Assembly (NCBI RefSeq): GCF_025210605.1 | Contig: NZ_JAOARI010000032.1 | Span: 124,001-188,000 of the forward strand | Direction of reading: 5' to 3' | DNA: 64,000 nt | Origin: Halodesulfovibrio sp. | Lineage (GTDB): Bacteria; Desulfobacterota; Desulfovibrionia; Desulfovibrionales; Desulfovibrionaceae | Part shown: in pieces, positions 26,062-34,672 of the stretch | Numbering within the stretch: the first letter of the stretch is position 1 | Layout: the number at the start of each line of letters is the position of its first letter | Notes under the pieces: generated by a model | Seen by the model: only the letters and a program-made list of their open reading frames with translations | Told to the model about the DNA's origin: nothing | The model's database searches: none | Translations under genes and position numbers: made by a program

Positions 26062-28428
26062 TTAGTCATCTGCTTTAGGGTGGATAGTCAAAGCATTCTC
26101 AGTTACGAGAGGAGCGCCTTCACCTTCAGCAGGAGTGTATTTAAACTTAATCTGAACTGCGTTCTGACCGTCGATTAAGGAGCCAGAATCAAGCATAAAC
26201 AACTCTTTGTCAAAGGCAAGACTCAGAGCGTCTTTTACAGGTGTTGGTGTCATGTTAGTAAGCTCATTAAACTTAGGTTTAATGTTAAGACCTACACCAG
26301 CTGATTCACCGAAGCCTGTTTTTACGTGTGGAGGAATGATAGGAGGAACTGGGTTAACAATCTCAGCAGTCCATTTTTCCTGATCTCTGTCCGCTACATA
26401 GCATGGGAGACCTGCAAGAGAGTTCCAAGACTTTACAGTCAGCTTCACTGTTGTAGTAAGAACTGACTTATCACTATCTTCTGAAAGCTTAACTGGCTGC
26501 ATTGCTTCCATTGCAATAGACTGTGGTAAGCCTTCTGCGCCAGCAGCTACGATGTAAAGAAGTGTGCCATTTGCATTTTCTTCTTCTTCTGGATCTGCTT
26601 CAACTGCTGGTTCGCAAGCGCCGATGCATTCACCGTCTTTGAACACGCTAGTACGCAGTGCAACACGTTTTGCTTCCTGACCATTTTCACGAGAACGAAG
26701 TTCTAACTGAGCAGAAGCGCCACCCTGCATCATGCTTAAAGTGGAACCGTTGAATGTTGCATTCACGTCTTCATCTTCTGCTTTAGCTTTGTAAGTAACG
26801 CTAAGGTTGCCGTCTCCATCTACCATGTAGATTTCTTTGAATGCATCAGTTGGGTTACCAATGTAAGCAAACTCGAAGCCTGCAGGTGCGGTAACTTTAG
26901 CAACGAGCGTATCAGCTGCATGCAGGTGACCTGTTGCTACGATGTCGTAAGAAAGGAGTTTCTCAAGAAGCTCACCAGTAATGCGGAAGTAAGCATCTGC
27001 TGCTGCGCCATCTTTAAGAGCAAGCAAGGTAGGTTTAGTAAGATCTACGTCACCACCCTGAGCTTCTGCGCCGTAAACTTCATAAACCTGAGATGCTGGA
27101 AGAGCAGCACGTCCGATAGGGGCTTTGAATTTTCTGTGATGCTTGAAGCTAGAGATAGATACGTCGAAGCGATCAAGGTAGTTTATGCAAACTACTAATG
27201 GATCAGTGTAGCAACCGTTAACAGGGTTGAATGTAAATGTAACTTTTTGACCACGAACAATTTTGTACTCTTCAGGAGTCAATGAGTAGTAGAAACGTTG
27301 TGTTTCTTCAAACTCGTCACCAACTTTTACGATTCTGCCGTAACGAGTTTTCAACTTACCGCAAGAAGGAAGTGCTGCAACAACGAATTTACCTTTGTTA
27401 TCACAAGCGTCGCCGCATTTGTTTGCTTTAGAAACAACATCGAAAACGAAAGGTCTTGGGCAATGTCTGTCGTATGGCATTACGCAGCATTCTTTCACTG
27501 GGCAGCACCATGCTGGAGGGTAAACACGACCGCGTTTCAATCCGATTGTGTATACTTCGTCGGTAAGTACGTCGTCTTCAGTGAGGCAAGTAATGGCTTG
27601 GTCGTACTCAGGACCAAGTACTGGACGCATTGCTTGTTTAACATCTTCGAATTTAACATCTTCGAAGCTTTCAAGCTTGCGGTAGTTCCAGTATGCGATG
27701 TAGCACACTGTTTTTTCGAGAGCTTCTCTGTACTCTGGGGTATTGCATGCAAGACCTTCTTCATCAGAACCCATGCCAAGCAAGAGAGCCTGAGCAATGT
27801 ATTCGTACTTAACGAGGTCTAAGCAAGGGTTGCCAAGAGGATCAGGTAAAGCATCGATGCACATTACGCAGCAAATAAGTTTTCTTACTAAGTTCTGTGC
27901 TTTTTCGAATGGAACTTCTTTGTCTACAACCATGTCATGCACGATTGTGTTTGGCAGAGTCAGGTAAACTTCCTTTGCATCCGGGGCAAGAATTGCACGG
28001 AGTTCACCTTTGAAAGCGCATGATGGGTCGTCGCACTCGTCGCATGATGATGAAGAATCACCACAAGGTTCGCAACCACTTCCATCACAATTGATTGCAC
28101 AATTAAACTGCTTACCGCCTTTGGAGAACAAGAACACATTTTTGGTGCGATCAAGTTTCGCAAGCGCATCTTCATCGAAAATGATGCAGCCATCATCGTT
28201 AGTTTCACCAACAAGCAGGGCTTTGTCTTTATACTCATGTTTTTTGTATTCTTCACGCAAGCAATCAAGCTTTGCGAATACCTTAGCACCCGCAATAGGC
28301 GCACCGGAAACACAACCGCGTAGTGTTTTCATAGGCGGTGGACAATCGTCGCTACCGCTACTACCGCCACAAGCTGTCAGGGCGAATGAGAGTGCGATCA
28401 ACGCAACCATAAACAGTGCTTTTTTCAT
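26062..28428 (-). CDS. Cys-rich surface/periplasmic lipoprotein 1 (three-member local family)
   Basis: This 788-residue protein begins MKKALFMVALIALSFALTACGG, a lipoprotein signal with lipobox LTAC. I count about 32 Cys, roughly 29 of them before residue 440, including CDECDDPSC, CCVMC and CCPVKECC. Domain order by eye: a transthyretin-like/carboxypeptidase-regulatory-like beta sandwich (GCVSGAPIAGAKVFA ... GETNDDGC), a helical domain (LTLPNTIVHDMV, DPLGNPC, YIAQALLLGMG), further Cys-rich beta regions, and a C-terminal module with KSWNSLAGLP and KWTAEIVNPVPP ending acidic. The gene at 49173 is a close paralogue and that at 30273 a distant one. I recognise no characterised family. Cys clusters could be disulfides or metal/haem-free binding sites; this is open. 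AAAGGA precedes the ATG. Confidence 0.8.
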   Translation of the reverse strand: MKKALFMVALIALSFALTACGGSSGSDDCPPPMKTLRGCVSGAPIAGAKVFAKLDCLREEYKKHEYKDKALLVGETNDDGCIIFDEDALAKLDRTKNVFLFSKGGKQFNCAINCDGSGCEPCGDSSSSCDECDDPSCAFKGELRAILAPDAKEVYLTLPNTIVHDMVVDKEVPFEKAQNLVRKLICCVMCIDALPDPLGNPCLDLVKYEYIAQALLLGMGSDEEGLACNTPEYREALEKTVCYIAYWNYRKLESFEDVKFEDVKQAMRPVLGPEYDQAITCLTEDDVLTDEVYTIGLKRGRVYPPAWCCPVKECCVMPYDRHCPRPFVFDVVSKANKCGDACDNKGKFVVAALPSCGKLKTRYGRIVKVGDEFEETQRFYYSLTPEEYKIVRGQKVTFTFNPVNGCYTDPLVVCINYLDRFDVSISSFKHHRKFKAPIGRAALPASQVYEVYGAEAQGGDVDLTKPTLLALKDGAAADAYFRITGELLEKLLSYDIVATGHLHAADTLVAKVTAPAGFEFAYIGNPTDAFKEIYMVDGDGNLSVTYKAKAEDEDVNATFNGSTLSMMQGGASAQLELRSRENGQEAKRVALRTSVFKDGECIGACEPAVEADPEEEENANGTLLYIVAAGAEGLPQSIAMEAMQPVKLSEDSDKSVLTTTVKLTVKSWNSLAGLPCYVADRDQEKWTAEIVNPVPPIIPPHVKTGFGESAGVGLNIKPKFNELTNMTPTPVKDALSLAFDKELFMLDSGSLIDGQNAVQIKFKYTPAEGEGAPLVTENALTIHPKADD

Positions 28429-29072
28429 TGTTCATCCTTTTCTAAATTTCAATTAACCAGTTGAGACTGTAAAACCACTAACTTCCCAACTGATTAATTT
28501 CATTACACAAGAAGTAACAATGATAAAATTCTTACAGAATATAATAGAAAGAAACAAAGCCGCTAATTCAGCTATGAGGAGCAAAATAACACGTATTTTT
28601 AATAATAAATATACAGAAGTAGATTCTATTTTATTGTCGTTAGATTAAAATAACAGTTAAATAACATTATTTTTATAAAAACATCATTAGAACTCCACTC
28701 TTAACAATATTTTACCTTAAGTTTTATGCACTATAATTGTAAAATATCATTAGATTAGTTTTGAAATAGAATTGATATGTATAAAGAGAAAGGCACAATA
28801 TATAACAGCAAGACTCTTTATGTATCGTGACTGCATTAGTTCTGTTATATTCAACGTTATTATTACGATAATTTCACATTACAGATTCTGTCAGCCCGCA
28901 GGATATGTAACGCTTTACTTGTACGTAAGTTAGCGCTTACACTGATTTCTAATACAAAAAGCATAGTATGTCTGATAGTTACGGGACACGCCTACCAACA
29001 AGGCGGTATCATGTAGTTTGAATAATGGTTATTTTAGCCAGCCGTCGGATAACTAGTAGAAAGGATTTATAT
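28429..29072. other. Divergent spacer with upstream block shared by two lipoprotein genes
   Basis: There is no gene here. Bases 28429-28580 resemble 51495-51650 upstream of the paralogous lipoprotein: both contain 'tccttt...aaattcaat', a 'TTGAGAC/TTGGGAC..AAAAC' piece, 'GATTAATTT.ATTA', 'CAACAATGATAAA'-like and 'ATAATAG.A.GAAA.AAA..CCGCTAA' blocks in the same order. Leader and promoter were therefore probably duplicated with the gene. The remaining 490 bases towards the MBL gene are AT-rich and show nothing recognisable. Confidence 0.55.
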
Positions 29073-30029
29073 ATGGTTACAGTACATGAAGTAGACAGTG
29101 TTGAGATATTAAGCCTTCAAGATAACTATATTGATGCGCTAGCTATGGACAACTCTGATGTTATCCAGCGCCCTTCTTTATTCTCGCCTGATAGCGCCCA
29201 TGAGGGCGTAGTGTCGAACGGACCACTTGCTGAACATGGCTTTTCGTCATTGATAACCGTAGAGTTTGAAGGTCAACGCAAGAGCATGCTCTTCGACTTT
29301 GGTTGCTCCGACAATGGCGCGTTATACAACGTAGATCTACTTTCTATCGATTTAACACAGGTCGAAGAACTAGCGCTTTCGCATGGGCATTTCGATCATT
29401 TTGGAGGCATGAAGCAGCTTGTTGAACGTGTAGGTAAAGACTCTATACCGCTTGTTGCTCATCCTTCTGTATTTAAAGATAGATACGTTCGAACACCGAT
29501 GGGCTTAAAATTGTCTTTTCCGTCACTTGTAAAAGAAAACGTGCGTTCCATGGGCGCATCCATTCATGAAACAACAGCTCCATTACCTATGCTGGATGGA
29601 TATGCTTTGTTCCTTGGCGAAATCCCACGAGAAACTAATTTCGAAAAAGGAATGCCAAACGCTTATTGCCTTAAAGATGGCGTTGAACAGACAGATGCTA
29701 TCGAAGATGATTCTTCGATGATTTTTAACGTAAAAGATAAAGGACTGGTTGTACTTTCCGGCTGCGCCCATGCCGGAATAGTCAATACTGTCAATCATGC
29801 CATTAGCGTAACAGGCGTATCAACAGTACACGCAATTATGGGAGGATTTCATCTTTCTGGTCCGTATCATGAGCAATTTATCGAACCTACCATTTCTGCT
29901 CTACAGGCATTTAATCCTAGCTATATTATTCCCGCACATTGCACAGGCAGAAAAGCCACACTCGCAATAGAACGCGCCATGCCAGAGGCATTTATCTGCA
30001 ACATGTCCGGAACTACCTTGCGATTTTAG
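29073..30029 (+). CDS. MBL-fold metallo-hydrolase, COG1237 type (second copy)
   Basis: This 318-residue protein carries LSHGHFDHFGGM (metal site), LLFDFGCSDNG before it, then LSGCAHAGIVNTV, IMGGFHLSGPY and IIPAHCTGRKA, the same motif series as the gene at 2830 with substantial divergence and an N-terminal extension of about 50 residues. It belongs to the group annotated as dihydropterin/beta-ribofuranosylaminobenzene phosphate synthase-like hydrolases. Substrate is unknown, and it has no signal peptide. I chose the ATG at 29073 because AAAGGA lies seven bases upstream; the frame is open 16 codons further without a ribosome site. It sits between two lipoprotein genes but on the other strand, with its own terminator. 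Confidence 0.85.
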   Translation: MVTVHEVDSVEILSLQDNYIDALAMDNSDVIQRPSLFSPDSAHEGVVSNGPLAEHGFSSLITVEFEGQRKSMLFDFGCSDNGALYNVDLLSIDLTQVEELALSHGHFDHFGGMKQLVERVGKDSIPLVAHPSVFKDRYVRTPMGLKLSFPSLVKENVRSMGASIHETTAPLPMLDGYALFLGEIPRETNFEKGMPNAYCLKDGVEQTDAIEDDSSMIFNVKDKGLVVLSGCAHAGIVNTVNHAISVTGVSTVHAIMGGFHLSGPYHEQFIEPTISALQAFNPSYIIPAHCTGRKATLAIERAMPEAFICNMSGTTLRF

Positions 30030-30047
30030 AATGGCATTTATATGTCC

Positions 30048-30083
30048 AAAAAAAGCTGCATGTATTCATGCAGCTTTTTTTTT
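30048..30083 (+). terminator. Intrinsic terminator after the second MBL-fold gene
   Basis: GCTGCATG-TATT-CATGCAGC with flanking A7 and T9 tracts is embedded in a longer palindrome starting and ending with ATGTCC/GGACAT. It lies about 20 bases after the stop. Confidence 0.9.
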
Positions 30084-30194
30084 GGACATAATATTTAGTG
30101 GTCATTGTTGAAACTTTGCTGAACATCGTAACCTAACCTATCTATTTTCATGTAACACTATTTGCCGTAACCGTTTTAGTGAGTGCACAATAAA

Positions 30195-30225
30195 GATGCC
30201 CCTGCACGCGTTGTGCAGGGGCATC
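30195..30225 (-). terminator. Probable terminator of lipoprotein 3
   Basis: GATGCCCCTGCAC pairs perfectly over 13 bp with GTGCAGGGGCATC around a 5-base loop. On the minus strand it lies 47 bases past the stop at 30273 and is followed by TTTATTG. Confidence 0.75.
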
Positions 30226-30272
30226 AGGAAGGAATAAAGCTCCCGCGTTAAAGGGGCTTTGGGGGTTAGGAT

Positions 30273-33200
30273 TTATTGCTCACTAGAAGCATTGGTGAAG
30301 GTAATGCTGCCAGTGCCGACAACATCATCACCGTTTTTAATATCAACCGTTACAGTCTTCGAATTGTCTTCATTTGTAGCTGCTGTATAAGTAACCGCAG
30401 AAAGATCAAACGTAGCGATTCGTTGACCAGCAATATTAGTGTCAGCAGAATCAGTAGGACTACTGAGCTCTTTAGTCGACTCCTGACCAAACTTACCCGC
30501 CCCACTACCAGTCAAGGTAGCAGTTAGCGGGGTAGCGCCAGCATCTTTACCAGCTACAGTATTCCATGTTTTATAAGTGAACTTAATATTCCCAGTAAGA
30601 GTTAGGCCATCAGCAAGAACCCCTGGAACATCCTTAGGAGCCTCAACTTTGATTTCCTGCACTTTATCAGCAGTACCTTTAGCGCAGAGGACGAGGTCGG
30701 TGCTATCAGTAGCGTTATTCACTACGTCGTCATTTTTACGCTGAACCTGTGCTTTCAAGCTATATTTACCAGCGTCAGGACTTTGCTTAGCAGCCAATGT
30801 CTTACCAGTGAAGGTGTATTTTATAGTCTTAGCCTGTGCGTCATAGTTCGGCGCTGGCACTTGGGCTTCTGACAATGTAATTTTTGTGGCAGTTCGACCA
30901 CCTTTCTCAACGGTAAACGCTACCTTGTAGCTATTTGTAAACTCTTCTAGACTGTTGAATGCAGCACTTTCACTTGCAGAAATTGTCAAAATTAAACCGC
31001 CAAGTGCAGCAGAGCTGCCAGAAAGTTTTTCTGCGGGATCAGTTTTCTCTTCACTACCAAATTCAACAGCAGTAGCAAATTCTCCTGAAAACTCCACAGT
31101 ATCAACTGCAATTGGGTCTACCTGTGTAAGGGTTAATTTTTGAGTATCTGTTTTTCTATTACCAAAGTTGATGATAGCTTTATCATTGTTAATTTGAGCA
31201 AAGGAGATATCTACTTTTGCTGGGTCACTGTCTGCAGTAAGACTCCCGTTAGTGTATTTAGCACCTGTAAGATCAAACTCCATTGTCGCTACAGTAGCGT
31301 CTTCGGAACGGGTGTAGTTCTTGCCATCAATTTGGTCATCGTCCCATGTTCCAGATTCTGTAGTAAGGAATAACTTTACAGTGGGCTTAGACTCTCTTTT
31401 ACCTAAGACCACTTTCGCCAAAGTATTCCAAGTAGTGACGTTAGCAGTAATGTTACCAGTTAGGTTAGCACCATGTTTGAAATCAGCACTCTGTGCTAAT
31501 GTAGGAGCAGGATCCTGTGAAACCTCAATCTCCTGCACTACATTTTCATAACCGCTGTTGCAGATGTAGAGAGTGACTTCAACCGTATTATTTTCTTTGC
31601 TCTCTTTCTTAGGGAAAGAAATTTCAGCATTTTCAGCTTTCTCGAAAACAATCTCAAGTTTATATTGACCTGCTTCAGCCTTGTCCTGAAGTACTAACGA
31701 GGTCTGCCCTGCGTTGAATGTAGCTTTTTTGCTATCGGAATCAAGAGCTAAGCTATTCTTAATAGCTTGTGCAACAGCGCTTGCAGAAGCTTCAGTAAGG
31801 ATTGTTTCATCCTGAGCACCTTTTTTAAGACTGACACTTACCTTTGCAATGGCAGCCTTTAAGTCTTCTGTAGAAGGAGTCGAAGAGCCTTGAGCAAAAT
31901 TAATTTCACCACTAATACCTGAGGCTGAAAGTGTAGCACTTGCAGGTATAGTTTCTTTATATACGTTGCTCTCAAGACTAGCGCTTGGTGAGCCACCTGT
32001 GAACTTAAGCAGTTTTGGGAAAGCATCACCTGCTTTGATAGCAGAAATGGCGATGGTTTTATCTGTGATGTACTTAATAGTTAACTTTTTAGTTATCTTC
32101 TCACTTGTTGCTGTAAGCGTATAAGATTTTTCGCTACTTGGAGTAAGCTCAGAATCACCAGGAATAGTACATGTCAGTGTAATCGTTTTATCTAAAATAA
32201 CAGATGCTTGGTTATCAGATACTTCTAACTTTTTACCACCAGTAGTAATGTCAAACACGCCCAATGCCGTACCAGACAAATCAACCTTCGGGGTAAGTTC
32301 TTTACCTTCGGATTGCTTAAATCCTAACGTAACGGTCACTGCTTTAGGGTTGGCGGAATCTTTAATGGTTGCTAAATCATCTTTAACATCATCACCACTA
32401 AAAATAAGCGCTGTCACTTTTGGAGAAGGATCAATAACAGTTCCACCAGAAGAGCTACCACCGTTGTTGCTGGAAGTATTCTGGTTAATATTATCCTCAG
32501 TAGCCTGCACATCTTCTGGTGTTGAGCTTTGAGTGCTCAGTGCAACAGCAGCACGCTTGGTAATTTCGGAGTAATGATCTTTAACAAAGGTAGCGAGGTT
32601 GTCACCAGCGTGAACATTCGGGTTTACACCAGAAGCTGCAATTGCATTAGCAAGGGAGCTTTCACCGCTTCTAATTTTAGCTGCAACTGGGGAGAACTGA
32701 CGCTGGTAATCCAATGAGCTGGAGGTTTCAGTCAATTTAAATGTGTACAGGAAAGCCTGTGTCATTACTTCGTGAGACTGAAGTTCTTCGCCGAATGGAT
32801 CTTCGAATGGATCGGTATTAGTAAACCCTAACTCACTAGTAACAAAACGCGAAACTTTAGCCTTCGCTTTAGCAACAGAATCAGCAGTTACAGTGCCACC
32901 CATAAGAGATACAGCGAAGGTGCTCATAGGGGTAAGACATACGAAAGCATCAGGGCCAGTCATAGCAGCACTAAGCTGACCGCCGTAGGCTTTGCCGTTA
33001 GGAAAGGTCCCGGCACCACGTTCTGTTTTAAGAATAACAGGGTAGCTGGTAATCTTATCAAGATTGGTGAAAGAGTTGATAATACCGTTTGCGTCAGATA
33101 CCCCAACTTTGATTTTTTCACCGTTTACAGTTGCATATACATTGGCACCAGCAATTGGTGCTGCAACAACACCACCTGCATGTTCCGCAGAGGAAGAACT

Positions 33201-33275
33201 ACCGCTGCTACCCCCACATGCTGTCAACAATGTGACAAGCATAAGCAAAGCAATAATACTAAAAAGCCTTTTCAT
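30273..33275 (-). CDS. Large repeat-containing lipoprotein 3 (Cys-poor relative)
   Basis: This 1000-residue protein starts at the ATG at 33275, with AGGAGA upstream; the frame is open 19 codons further. Its signal MKRLFSIIALLMLVTLLTACGG ends in lipobox LTAC. It then follows the plan of the genes at 26062 and 49173: VVAAPIAGANVYA...GVSDANG (transthyretin-like sandwich), CLTPMSTFAVSL, a helical stretch with DPFGEELQ, and a Ser/Asn/Gly linker. After it come Ig-like beta regions. Two long units of about 290 residues repeat in tandem: each has an AGQYKLE/AGKYSLK strand, then VVQEIEV/KVQEIKV, then TTWNTLAKVV/KTWNTVAGKD. Only about five Cys remain. It is probably exposed at the cell surface; function is unknown. 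Confidence 0.8.
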   Translation of the reverse strand: MKRLFSIIALLMLVTLLTACGGSSGSSSSAEHAGGVVAAPIAGANVYATVNGEKIKVGVSDANGIINSFTNLDKITSYPVILKTERGAGTFPNGKAYGGQLSAAMTGPDAFVCLTPMSTFAVSLMGGTVTADSVAKAKAKVSRFVTSELGFTNTDPFEDPFGEELQSHEVMTQAFLYTFKLTETSSSLDYQRQFSPVAAKIRSGESSLANAIAASGVNPNVHAGDNLATFVKDHYSEITKRAAVALSTQSSTPEDVQATEDNINQNTSSNNGGSSSGGTVIDPSPKVTALIFSGDDVKDDLATIKDSANPKAVTVTLGFKQSEGKELTPKVDLSGTALGVFDITTGGKKLEVSDNQASVILDKTITLTCTIPGDSELTPSSEKSYTLTATSEKITKKLTIKYITDKTIAISAIKAGDAFPKLLKFTGGSPSASLESNVYKETIPASATLSASGISGEINFAQGSSTPSTEDLKAAIAKVSVSLKKGAQDETILTEASASAVAQAIKNSLALDSDSKKATFNAGQTSLVLQDKAEAGQYKLEIVFEKAENAEISFPKKESKENNTVEVTLYICNSGYENVVQEIEVSQDPAPTLAQSADFKHGANLTGNITANVTTWNTLAKVVLGKRESKPTVKLFLTTESGTWDDDQIDGKNYTRSEDATVATMEFDLTGAKYTNGSLTADSDPAKVDISFAQINNDKAIINFGNRKTDTQKLTLTQVDPIAVDTVEFSGEFATAVEFGSEEKTDPAEKLSGSSAALGGLILTISASESAAFNSLEEFTNSYKVAFTVEKGGRTATKITLSEAQVPAPNYDAQAKTIKYTFTGKTLAAKQSPDAGKYSLKAQVQRKNDDVVNNATDSTDLVLCAKGTADKVQEIKVEAPKDVPGVLADGLTLTGNIKFTYKTWNTVAGKDAGATPLTATLTGSGAGKFGQESTKELSSPTDSADTNIAGQRIATFDLSAVTYTAATNEDNSKTVTVDIKNGDDVVGTGSITFTNASSEQ

Positions 33276-33940
33276 TACTAAAAATCTCCTAAAAACTATA
33301 AAATATAAACAAACGCTCGGTATGCTTTGCAAAACTTTACGCTATTATCAAGTTATTTATTAAAAAATAACCTGAAATGTATAAAAATTGTAATTTCTTA
33401 CAAAAAATATGAAAGCTACTATTTAGTTTATAATTTTAATGCGCTTAAGAGACACATCACGCCCCTTTTTTACAAGAGCAATGTTTGTGCTTAATAAATT
33501 CGTACACTACGTATAAGACACTCTATTATTTGAGGGTGATAATTCGGGATAAGAAGCTATAGCGAAGAACATAAAACCTGTTCTGGCTGTAGCACATCTA
33601 TTTCTATTGATATTCGAATTTGTTTTCTCGAATCAATCATTGATTTTCGGCTTAGCTCGGCTCGAAACCCGCCCTCGACATTTTGATTCAACATCACGCA
33701 AATTAATCAACAGGCGGAATACAGAAAATGTTGCACACTTTCATATCCTGAATACTGCATACTCGACTGCAATAACGATAAGATTTTGTATTCAACCGCT
33801 CTGCCCCGCTCTGTAAAAGAAGAAAACGAAGGACGTTTAAAAGCCTCGCGGCTTGCGGCTTTTGTGGATGGTGATACCATAGACATTGCCAATTCAGAGT
33901 AGTTTTTCTGCTTGAAAAAAGAATTTAAGGAGGTTTTATA
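33276..33940. other. Long AT-rich spacer, mostly non-coding
   Basis: The part next to lipoprotein 3 (33276-33530) is AT-rich and should hold its promoter; it does not obviously match the leaders of the other two lipoproteins. The part from 33530 contains a broken plus-strand reading frame described separately. AAGGAGG at 33927-33933 serves the next gene. Confidence 0.45.
33687..33902 (+). pseudogene. Possible remnant of a small gene
   Basis: A 71-codon open frame without an ATG or GTG ends at TAG 33900-33902. Its last 35 residues (LPRSVKEENEGRLKASRLA then AFVDGDTIDIANSE) look protein-like in composition. The same frame is also open on the far side of a TGA (33684-33686), back to about 33548. 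The only internal initiators are TTG-type (for example 33786), with no ribosome site. It may be a decayed gene or a chance frame; I assign no function. Confidence 0.25.
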
Positions 33941-34258
33941 ATGTCTATGTATATTTGTCATTTTACGTGTAATCCTTCACGATGGCCTGTTGATCGCAAA
34001 GGTCAGGTTGAAGTGTGGAAATCAATGGTTAAAGACGCCGACATGCTGGTTGAAGGAGAAGGACCGGTCAAATTTACCGGTTGGATCAACAACACAGAAG
34101 GCTATGCGCTTATTGAAGGTGCATCAAAAGTCGAAATCATCGAACTTTGTGCACGATTCTGGCCGTATTTCCATAATGAAATTCTAGAAATTGTGCCGAC
34201 TCATGAAGCTGGCGATGCTATTTTAGCTGGAGCAAAGGAAGGTTGGGAAAGTACATAG
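33941..34258 (+). CDS. DUF3303-like small protein
   Basis: This soluble protein of 105 residues has no signal peptide. The central strand-helix-strand pattern (VKFTGWINNTEGYALIEG, then ASKVEIIELCARFW and ILEIVPTHEA) resembles the ferredoxin-like DUF3303 family, in which a 'GxW...G..L.E..' core is followed by a 'P' at the final strand. Function is unknown for the family. A near-perfect Shine-Dalgarno AAGGAGG lies eight bases before the ATG, suggesting strong translation; a second ATG two codons later is possible. It is monocistronic, with a terminator about 190 bases downstream. Confidence 0.65.
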   Translation: MSMYICHFTCNPSRWPVDRKGQVEVWKSMVKDADMLVEGEGPVKFTGWINNTEGYALIEGASKVEIIELCARFWPYFHNEILEIVPTHEAGDAILAGAKEGWEST

Positions 34259-34446
34259 CCAACAATTTGTTACACTTTGCCTGCATTTCTAGTAGCGCCG
34301 GAACACAATAGTCTACCCCGACTACCAGCGCATTACCATTTGCTCTAACATCGCAGGCTATGAATTCTTTTAGAAAGACTCTTACATTGATTTCAAAACT
34401 ACTTTATTTCCATTTACATGCGCGACCTACCTTTCATCCAATATAG

Positions 34447-34475
34447 AAAGCGACAATCTATCAGATTGTCGCTTT
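34447..34475 (+). terminator. Intrinsic terminator upstream of the EamA gene
   Basis: AAAGCGACAATCT pairs perfectly with AGATTGTCGCTTT around ATC, followed by TTT. It lies 188 bases past the DUF3303-like stop. The stretch between (34259-34446) shows no gene. Confidence 0.8.
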
Positions 34476-34672
34476 TTTGTTTCATTACGAAAAAAAATTG
34501 CATCATACGCAGTGGATGCGTTGCGCTATCGGCACAATAGCGATACTGCATCTCTCTGCTGTACTTGAAAGATCGTCTGTAATTAAGAAATACATATTTC
34601 AATACTAAAAGCCCAAACATATTGAAGGCAGCATATTGCACCACATTAGAGAGTGAAGGAGAAAAAATTACA

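Noticed and set aside
33684..33686. In-frame TGA as a selenocysteine codon
   Set aside because: Neither side shows a selenoprotein motif, no start codon exists, and no SECIS-like hairpin is evident right after the TGA. A decayed or chance frame is simpler.
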